64,000 nt of DNA. Origin: Asparagopsis taxiformis (lineage: Eukaryota; Rhodophyta; Florideophyceae; Bonnemaisoniales; Bonnemaisoniaceae). The notes beneath the pieces are model-generated. The model ran no database searches. It saw only the letters and a program-made list of their open reading frames with translations, and was not told the origin of the DNA. The DNA lies in assembly GCA_030407315.1 (NCBI GenBank), contig JALQPE010000012.1, positions 62,001 to 126,000 of the forward strand, read 5' to 3'. This document shows positions 57,813 to 64,000 of this stretch, in pieces. The translations under genes and the position numbers were made by a program. How positions within the stretch are numbered: the stretch's first letter is position 1; every line of letters starts with the position of its first letter.

Positions 57813-60332
57813 TCACCAAAGCCGTTCGATTACAGACCTTCGCTGACTTTCAAGCGCATCGCCCACCACCCGACCAACACTCTCCATCAATTCGCTGCCC
57901 ACATTGTCCTTCAATTCCCCCCATTGCGCCTCGCTTCTACCAATCGCTCGCATCTCATCCGCGAGCTCACTGTCAATCACATTCAATCCTTCCAGTTCGC
58001 AGATCCCTTCCTCCCGCAATACCTCCTCCGTCGTCCGCCAAATTCGCTCCACATGCCGATGATACACCGTCAGTTCAGCACTGCGACAACTTTCCAATCT
58101 CACCTGGTACGATATTTCCCTCTCATCACCCCTCGTGTCCTCCCTCCCGCAGATACCGTCTCCACACCTATCGTGACTCACCAGCTCCGCTTCGCTCTCG
58201 TCTGAATAACGCAGCTCCGACCGCACAACTCTGCATCCTTTCGCGACACGATGCAATACGCATAGTTCCGTGCTGCTCCCTTCATCCAGATCGATACATA
58301 TTGTATACGTCGTCTTGCGTATTTGCGATATCTCTGCGTATAGTTGACCGTTCATGCACCTTCGCCTGTCCAGATTGTACTTCCCATCGTCCTTTGTGAC
58401 GCTTACTTTGCAGATTCTATTCTCCCCACCCGGAATATACAGTTTTCCGCCAGCTGCACATGATTTCGTGCCAACCTCCGCCGCGAGCTCGCATTGCAGA
58501 TACACTGCCATGTGACCTGATAACAACGCCACTTCAGAGCTGTTCTTCATCCAGATTGAAGTACATGCATAGTCCGCATTCAGATCCGGCGAATATAACA
58601 GCATCACCCCTCCTTCGCACTTTTCATTCAGGAATGGTACAACTGTTGACATGTTTTCCAGCACACTAACCTTTCCACTAATCGTGTGGCACAAAGGTTC
58701 TGAAATATCCTCCTGTCTACAGGGTGTTTCCGAGCAATTCTCAGTAGCTTTCACCTCTCTGGAATTACTCGTCCATTCACTTTTGCTGATTGACATACCA
58801 TCCCGCCCATCAGTGTCATCTGTCCCTTTAGCGAATAGCTGAACTACGCTATCTTTCCGCTTATTCTCGTCAACACCTTTGCTGTCATTGGCTTCTGTTT
58901 TGAACTGGAAATTCGAAGACGCCGACTGATTTGGTGAGTTCTGCACCTTTAGCTGACGCTGCAGCGCATCGCCACCTCGCTCTAAAATATTTACAGACTT
59001 GGTAGGTTCAAAGCGGAACACAGAGCGCATCTTGCGCGTTTTGCTTCTTTGACTGGAGGGGGACATATCACTCTGCGCCACATTCGCTTCAGACATTGCA
59101 TGCGTTGAATCTTCCTCCACTATGTTACGTTTCCCGACCTTACTGCCTGACGCGACACTGTTGAGTTGGGGCCCATTCTCTCTCACAGTGCACTCATCGG
59201 TTGACCTATCAACCTGTGCGTCAAGCTTCACGCTTTCAACATCTGTGGACTGCGTAACGACCACATGCGTCTGCTTACCTTGTTCATCTGTATCGGAAGC
59301 GCATGAGGCACCCGACGCAGAACTCGATGTCGGGTTTTTCTGATTGGCCGAGTCGGCGATCTGGACGCGGGTACTTGCACGTGCACTGCAATCGCGTGAG
59401 GAGGCTGTGACACGTCTGCTCGTCCTGGAACTGGACAGGGCACCTCTGACGCGCATGCTAGCTGATTGGGTGTCGGTGCTTCTGGTACCGACATGGAAGC
59501 CCTGCGCAGTTGTAACAGAGCAATTGAGCTTGGACATCTGCTCCGACAGGTCGAGATTATCAGCGACTGCCTGCAGTGGCCGGGAACGATGCGAAGTTTC
59601 AGAATGGTTGGGCTCCTCATCTGAGGGCTTATCCTCATTGGCGTCTACGAAATCAGAGTCAATGTTGGAGTGAGTGTCGCGCCTGGCAGGGTTTTTGGAG
59701 AAAATGGGGCGCTGACTGGAGCGGGCGCTCGCTCCAAATACGAATGGGGTGCACGGCACGTTGTTGGATTTGGAGGCATGGGTTAGCTCGGCGTAAGAAA
59801 GTGGGAGCTGAGGGTGCACGTATTTTTCGACTGGGTGTTGGGCGAATGGAAGGCGGGGTGGATATAAATCGGAGGCGATAGGATGGTAGGACACATCGGA
59901 GAGGGAGAGGGACACGTCTGAGAAGTCGAATCGAGAAGCGTTGTCCAGTACAAGTCTAGCGCGGAGACGGACCTGTTCTGGATGGATGTGGAGTGTGTAG
60001 AGAATTTTTCGAGGGAGGAAAGGAGCGACATAGGAGGCTGTTATGCGATGGAAGGCAGTTGCACGAGCATGCACAAAGACGGATCGGTGTGGGGGGTTGG
60101 ATTGGAAGGGGGTGTCGTATGTGATCGCGGGAGTGTAGGTGGGATCGGACTGATCGGCAACTGTTATTGTAGCGAGGACATGAGACATTTCGGATTGATG
60201 GAGGGGGATTTGCAGAATTTCATCGTTGCTTGCCAGAGCGGTTAGATGGAAGCGAGCAAAGGAATTGGAGAAGAGAGTTATGGACTGGAGGGTGAAGGGA
60301 CGACGGGGCTGGTGAGCGGCGGAGGGAAGCAT
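57813..60332 (-). CDS. DUF4139-like (mucoidy-inhibitor-type) protein with long disordered insert
   Basis: 839 residues. Two folded ends flank a disordered middle. Near 110-140, 'VRLRARLVLDNASRFDFSDVSLSLSD' resembles the DUF4139 beta-strand region ('...NxTxEDWxxVxLxLS'). Between ~200 and 545 the chain is Ser/Thr/Asp-rich and low complexity. From ~548 the fold resumes: 'GKVSVLENMSTVVPFL', 'VMLLYSPD', 'IWMKNSSEVALLSGHMAVYL', 'GKLYIPGGENRICKVSVTKDDG', matching the pattern of the same family (pore strand, then 'L-N-T...L-x-G-P-V-x-V'). A helical tail closes it. Bacterial and fungal members act at the cell surface or are uncharacterised. No signal peptide is visible here. Assignment is by pattern only. 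Confidence 0.45.
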   Translation of the reverse strand: MLPSAAHQPRRPFTLQSITLFSNSFARFHLTALASNDEILQIPLHQSEMSHVLATITVADQSDPTYTPAITYDTPFQSNPPHRSVFVHARATAFHRITASYVAPFLPRKILYTLHIHPEQVRLRARLVLDNASRFDFSDVSLSLSDVSYHPIASDLYPPRLPFAQHPVEKYVHPQLPLSYAELTHASKSNNVPCTPFVFGASARSSQRPIFSKNPARRDTHSNIDSDFVDANEDKPSDEEPNHSETSHRSRPLQAVADNLDLSEQMSKLNCSVTTAQGFHVGTRSTDTQSASMRVRGALSSSRTSRRVTASSRDCSARASTRVQIADSANQKNPTSSSASGASCASDTDEQGKQTHVVVTQSTDVESVKLDAQVDRSTDECTVRENGPQLNSVASGSKVGKRNIVEEDSTHAMSEANVAQSDMSPSSQRSKTRKMRSVFRFEPTKSVNILERGGDALQRQLKVQNSPNQSASSNFQFKTEANDSKGVDENKRKDSVVQLFAKGTDDTDGRDGMSISKSEWTSNSREVKATENCSETPCRQEDISEPLCHTISGKVSVLENMSTVVPFLNEKCEGGVMLLYSPDLNADYACTSIWMKNSSEVALLSGHMAVYLQCELAAEVGTKSCAAGGKLYIPGGENRICKVSVTKDDGKYNLDRRRCMNGQLYAEISQIRKTTYTICIDLDEGSSTELCVLHRVAKGCRVVRSELRYSDESEAELVSHDRCGDGICGREDTRGDEREISYQVRLESCRSAELTVYHRHVERIWRTTEEVLREEGICELEGLNVIDSELADEMRAIGRSEAQWGELKDNVGSELMESVGRVVGDALESQRRSVIERLW

Positions 60333-61704
60333 TTCGATACGTAGTTGTTGTCAACGGCTGACGGGGACGGGAGGGGGTTGGGGAAATGGCGAGTTGGTTG
60401 GCGTGGCGCTGCTTGCGATCAGACAACGCGTGATGATGGCTGCGGATCTATTGTAGAATAGTTGTACGATGTGATTGGTCCGTACGATGGCTGTGTTGTA
60501 AAGTTTTCAAAGTTTGAAAGGGAAATGGTGAAAAGGTTTTGAGGGGTGATGGAACAAGTGTCATGAATTGAATGGACGGGGCTACGTGGCTAGACGGAGA
60601 AATGGCGGCAAAGGCGCAACGGCGGAGTGGGACGACGCGCGAAATGGAAGTGAATGGAAGGAAGCGTGACGTGCCTTACAATCATCGAAAATGGGTATAG
60701 GCGTGAAACATGAGCATGAGAGGCGGCACATGAAACGTTAATTTTAATTGAAATTTGGGAATTGATAATGGTATCGCAGGACGCAACAGGTATGGACCGA
60801 ATCGGACCGGACGGAGATGGGTATCGAATGGGTCATACCTACGACGCTGACAATCAGAAGCGGCAACCAATGGTAGGTTGAATTTGCAACCCTAAATGGA
60901 CACATATGCATGGACCATTGCGTAAGGTGAAGCGATGACGTGCGTAGATGGCAGCGCTATGCAGGGTGACCATTCAAAGCGTAGCAATGCATGATGATTG
61001 GATGGAAAGAGAAAGGGAGATGTAATTGATGTATAATTCCGATTATGTGATCGCGATCCTTCACCGTGGCCCATGCTTTCCATACTGTAGTGATACAACC
61101 CAACGGGATCGTAACTATTGTATGGACGGCAGCGATTGGGGCGCCCCTGCGCAACCGAGCTGTAAACCGATATGGCCAATCTGCTGCCGGATGCGTGGCA
61201 CACGCTGCACGATGCAGGAGGCACACGGCACGGTAGAGTAGGTTAGGGCAGTGCAGTGCAGAGCAGTACAGTGCAGGCGTGCTTTGCTGCCATAGAAAGA
61301 GTGCAGCAACACTGTAAGTGTATTGCATCCACGTCGACGTGACACGTTGCTTTTCATTGGTCGATGGGCATGATTTGTTGCTGCTATGATAGGCACTGTA
61401 ATGAAACGTCTGCACGTTTCTCACAAGCACAAAATGACAAGTAACTAGCGTAATATATCTCATACAGTCCATCCATTGGGTCGTCTCATACGAATCGTTG
61501 GTTTCCCGCCCCCGACCGGTCCGCACACGCGCGCGTCAACTCGGCCCACTCTTTCCGACGAACTGTTCACCTATCCAACCAAAGCAAACAAAGTGCTGCC
61601 CCGCACTGCACCGCACCGCACTGCACTGTCCGGCTACATACCTCACACTGTCCGACCTAACCGCGTCGCGCCCCAACCCGCCACCTTCTCCATCCATCCA
61701 TGCC
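60333..61704. promoter_or_regulatory. Divergent intergenic region, 1.4 kb, with two 5-bp repeat tracts
   Basis: Contains 5-bp-periodic tracts at 61248-61280 (GCAGT units, reverse sense) and 61595-61629 (CGCAC/TGCAC units), the latter about 75 bp before the next ATG. Short open frames on both strands have no recognisable domain. Confidence 0.5.
61595..61629. repeat. 5-bp tandem repeat (ACTGC/ACCGC)n
   Basis: Seven in-phase pentamers immediately upstream of the 61705 gene. Confidence 0.8.
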
Positions 61705-64000
61705 ATGGACGACTGGAACGACTTTGGTGCCATGACGCAGCACAATGCATCCAGGCCCTCACATGCGCCCTCCACTTCCTCCTCCTCCTCCTTCGCCACC
61801 ACCTCCGATGCCGAAGAAGCCTCGCGCCAACACCTTGCGCCCACCTCGTCCAACGACGACTCCTTTGCAACCCCGCCCTCCCGCGCCACTTCCCGTTCCG
61901 CCTCCCAACTCCGCATGCGTCCCGTAGATGATTCCGCTTTCCTCTCCTCCGCTCCTCTCCTCCCCCAGCGCCGTCACGATGATAGAATCGTTGATACCGA
62001 CTCCGTTTCGCTCGTCGGATCTGAAAACAACGCCGCCGAGCCCGCCAGCTTTATGCTCAGGCCCAACCACGACAGAGACCCAGACACAGCTGATTATCCT
62101 CCCAGTCGTGAAGAGTCCAGAGAGCTCCCATTGCGTAAGGGTGATCTCGACGATGTTGCCGATGACCACGAGCTCAACATCGAAGGCTTCCGCTTCAATT
62201 CAATCAAGGCGCCGCACAGTCTCAATTCCACCAACGGCGATGATCAGCAGGACTCTGTTATTGCTTCCTCCCTACTACGCAGAGTGGATAGAAGCTATAC
62301 AAAGCTCGAAGTCATCTCCGCCAGACAAATCAAATATCTTCTAGCTTTCTTCAATATCTTTGTCGTTCTCAGTATTGTATACACTCTTGTCACTATCATT
62401 CTTTCCAACACCATTTTCCATTTCACAAATCTCGTTCCGATCCCACAAGATCTCCTTACCGACGAACAGATGGCAAACAATCTCGGCGCTATATTAGTTC
62501 CCGATAATATTTCGCTCCTTCGTTCCGCAGAAGTCGGTACACAACGCAGCCTTCGACATGATTTCCCTATCGGAATGGAGCAGTATTACAGGGATGTGCT
62601 CCATTGGCAAGGCCTCATTTATACTGACGATGGCATGCTCCCAGTCCCGGTACCAGATACTGCACAGCGCCAAACGTCACCTGGAGCTCCAGGAGCTCCA
62701 CCCTTCCCTCCTGGACCTGTACCACCCGAGCAGTTGGCAGAACCAGTACCAGAAGGTGTTACACGCGCAGTGCTGATCAGCCTCGATTTTGCTGTTGCAA
62801 GGACAGATTACAGAAAGGCTTCCCACGGTATGATTTTAATCTTCTCCATCTTTGTCTTCTTCATCGGTCTCCTCTTCGGAATACGTCTGGCGAGAAAAGG
62901 TAGAAGAAATATCACACACGAGCAAATTTGGGTATTGTTTTTGCTCATTGTGACCACCCTTTATCTCAACACCTTGGAGTCCATTATTCGAATCGTTGAG
63001 GAAACAACGATGACAGCAAACGAATTCTTCCCGTCATGGATCTACAAGATTGAAGAGGTTCTCACTGTTACGCGCGACATTTGTTTTTCGGGATTCTGCT
63101 TTTTCTACCTCTGGGCTAGTCTCCATTCCTACAGGATCCTTGACCCCACCAAACGCCTTGGTTTCCGGAGCTTCTATCTTCCCAAGCTCATCGTCTTGTT
63201 GCCCTATGCCCTTTTCAAGGCGCTTGCTGTACCAATCCTGCGATTGAGACTGTCTGAGGTTCCTCTGCTATCTGCGCCTGCTGCCGGATTCCTATTTTCT
63301 TCTTTCCGCGTATGGAACTATTTGAAAGCTGAGCTGTTGTACGCCATTGCCACTACTATAATTGAACTTGCATTGTTCGGGATCATCATTTATGAAGCGA
63401 TTCAAACGATGCATGTACTGGAGCGTGCACCGTATATGAAGTATCGAACCAAGCGTGTTGGGTTCCGATTCTTTTTGTACATCAACTTTACGTTCTACAT
63501 CGTCTTCTTCATCCTGCAATTCCTGCTGCTCTTCGGACGGCAGAAGGGAGAAAACATCTCACAGGTGGTTGTGGGTGTATCCAACATCAAGTTTGATATC
63601 ATCTGGTACTACACCGCAGGTCCAGCGCTATTGGTTGTTGGGTATGTGCTTGTGACTGCATATGTACATCTGCCGCATACTTCTGTTGGTGTGTTCTCTG
63701 GGTGGTTCAGGAGTGCCACCTTGGCTCCTTCAGGGTCACGATGGTCATTCAGCTCTGAGGGCGATTATTCGGAACACACTTCGTTATCTGGTCTTGGAAG
63801 CGACAAGTTGAACAAGAAGAGTGCGTGGGCAAACGACGAGGAGACACCGCGTTCTGTAGTGGACAATGATGAGGAACTACAGCAGCAAATTGTAGAGCCA
63901 ATCACCTACAGGAAGCGGGAGTCGAAGGATAGTCTGGAACTGAAAGCGAATTGTTTCACGATGCAGACGCATGTTATCATGTTCAACTTTGCTTGGTATG
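61705..64000 (+). CDS. Polytopic membrane protein (Wntless/TMEM181-like), 3' end cut by window edge
   Basis: Open from ATG 61705 to the window end (765 codons and one base). The first ~210 residues are hydrophilic, Ser/Pro/Asp-rich and cytosolic-looking. A helix (KYLLAFFNIFVVLSIVYTLV) leads to a ~150-residue luminal loop containing a Pro/Gly stretch (SPGAPGAPPFPPGPVPPEQL), then six or more closely spaced helices ('MILIFSIFVFFIGLLFGI', 'IWVLFLLIVTTLYLNTLESI', 'CFSGFCFFYLWASLHSY', 'LPKLIVLLPYALFKAL'). This N-in helix, luminal domain and seven-helix bundle layout is like Wntless and TMEM181, which sort secreted cargo. The acidic segment after the helices and 'HVIMFNFAWY' at the very edge fit too. 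Family assignment is tentative. Confidence 0.55.
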   Translation, partial: MDDWNDFGAMTQHNASRPSHAPSTSSSSSFATTSDAEEASRQHLAPTSSNDDSFATPPSRATSRSASQLRMRPVDDSAFLSSAPLLPQRRHDDRIVDTDSVSLVGSENNAAEPASFMLRPNHDRDPDTADYPPSREESRELPLRKGDLDDVADDHELNIEGFRFNSIKAPHSLNSTNGDDQQDSVIASSLLRRVDRSYTKLEVISARQIKYLLAFFNIFVVLSIVYTLVTIILSNTIFHFTNLVPIPQDLLTDEQMANNLGAILVPDNISLLRSAEVGTQRSLRHDFPIGMEQYYRDVLHWQGLIYTDDGMLPVPVPDTAQRQTSPGAPGAPPFPPGPVPPEQLAEPVPEGVTRAVLISLDFAVARTDYRKASHGMILIFSIFVFFIGLLFGIRLARKGRRNITHEQIWVLFLLIVTTLYLNTLESIIRIVEETTMTANEFFPSWIYKIEEVLTVTRDICFSGFCFFYLWASLHSYRILDPTKRLGFRSFYLPKLIVLLPYALFKALAVPILRLRLSEVPLLSAPAAGFLFSSFRVWNYLKAELLYAIATTIIELALFGIIIYEAIQTMHVLERAPYMKYRTKRVGFRFFLYINFTFYIVFFILQFLLLFGRQKGENISQVVVGVSNIKFDIIWYYTAGPALLVVGYVLVTAYVHLPHTSVGVFSGWFRSATLAPSGSRWSFSSEGDYSEHTSLSGLGSDKLNKKSAWANDEETPRSVVDNDEELQQQIVEPITYRKRESKDSLELKANCFTMQTHVIMFNFAWY

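Noticed and set aside
1..64000. CRISPR arrays, operons, rRNA genes or tRNA genes
   Set aside because: Spliced eukaryotic nuclear genes throughout; no spacer-repeat array or cloverleaf could be found by eye. A covariance-model scan would be needed to exclude small RNA genes.

Overview
This window looks like nuclear DNA of a red alga (Rhodophyta), probably a unicellular or otherwise compact-genome lineage; I would not name a species. The evidence is a mix of plastid-targeted proteins (a FAD4-type desaturase, a ChaN/DUF399 protein with a Tat-like lumen signal, a DnaJ-type cysteine-rich protein, a plastid-type acyl-CoA synthetase), a laforin-like starch phosphatase with CBM20 domains (expected where starch is cytosolic, as in red algae), and an NADPH oxidase with extra membrane helices inside its NADPH-binding region, an architecture described for red algae. 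Genes are close together, on both strands and mostly intronless. Where introns can be placed they are about 69-105 nt with GT..AG ends, and several genes only become whole when spliced.

Layout. 1-13 kb: 5' part of a TRPC4AP-like protein (-), acyl-CoA synthetase (+), ChaN-like lumen protein (-), NDC80 (-), PIF1 helicase (+), PH-domain protein (-). 13-24.8 kb: BAR-like protein (+), formin with a glycine-rich linker (-), WD40/coiled-coil protein (-), a BED zinc finger fused to a catalytically dead threonine-deaminase fold (+), three-CBM20 laforin-like phosphatase (+), spliced DnaJ-type zinc protein (-). 25-33 kb is an accessory island: two paralogous FkbM-type methyltransferases (-) separated by a complete but decayed PIF/Harbinger transposon (4,084 bp, TTA target duplication, imperfect inverted termini) and by an 831-bp inverted-repeat structure whose edge coincides with the stop codon of the second methyltransferase. 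33-46.4 kb: small membrane protein, CobW-like protein that has lost its GTPase motifs and carries a nuclear-type basic tail, red-algal-type NADPH oxidase, small cysteine-motif protein, a 2.7-kb stretch with no gene I can support, DNA polymerase X, TMEM223-like protein. 47-57 kb: spliced FAD4, a [2Fe-2S] thioredoxin-fold/TPR protein, a four-exon small protein, PEX2, a coiled-coil membrane protein, spliced NAA40 acetyltransferase, a possible decayed gene, and two head-to-head 2OG-Fe(II) dioxygenases with the same intron position. 57.8-64 kb: a DUF4139-like protein (-) and the 5' part of a polytopic membrane protein cut by the window end.

The most novel items are two enzyme-derived proteins that have lost catalysis and look like regulators: the BED-finger/threonine-deaminase fusion (PLP lysine, substrate-loop SxGNH and glycine loop all replaced; two ACT-like regions kept; acidic tail) and the CobW-like protein (Walker A, CxCC and NKxD all absent; acidic region plus a Myc-like basic signal). 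Other unexplained structure: GC-rich tracts with a strict 5-bp period in several intergenic regions, and the 264-bp-arm inverted repeat.
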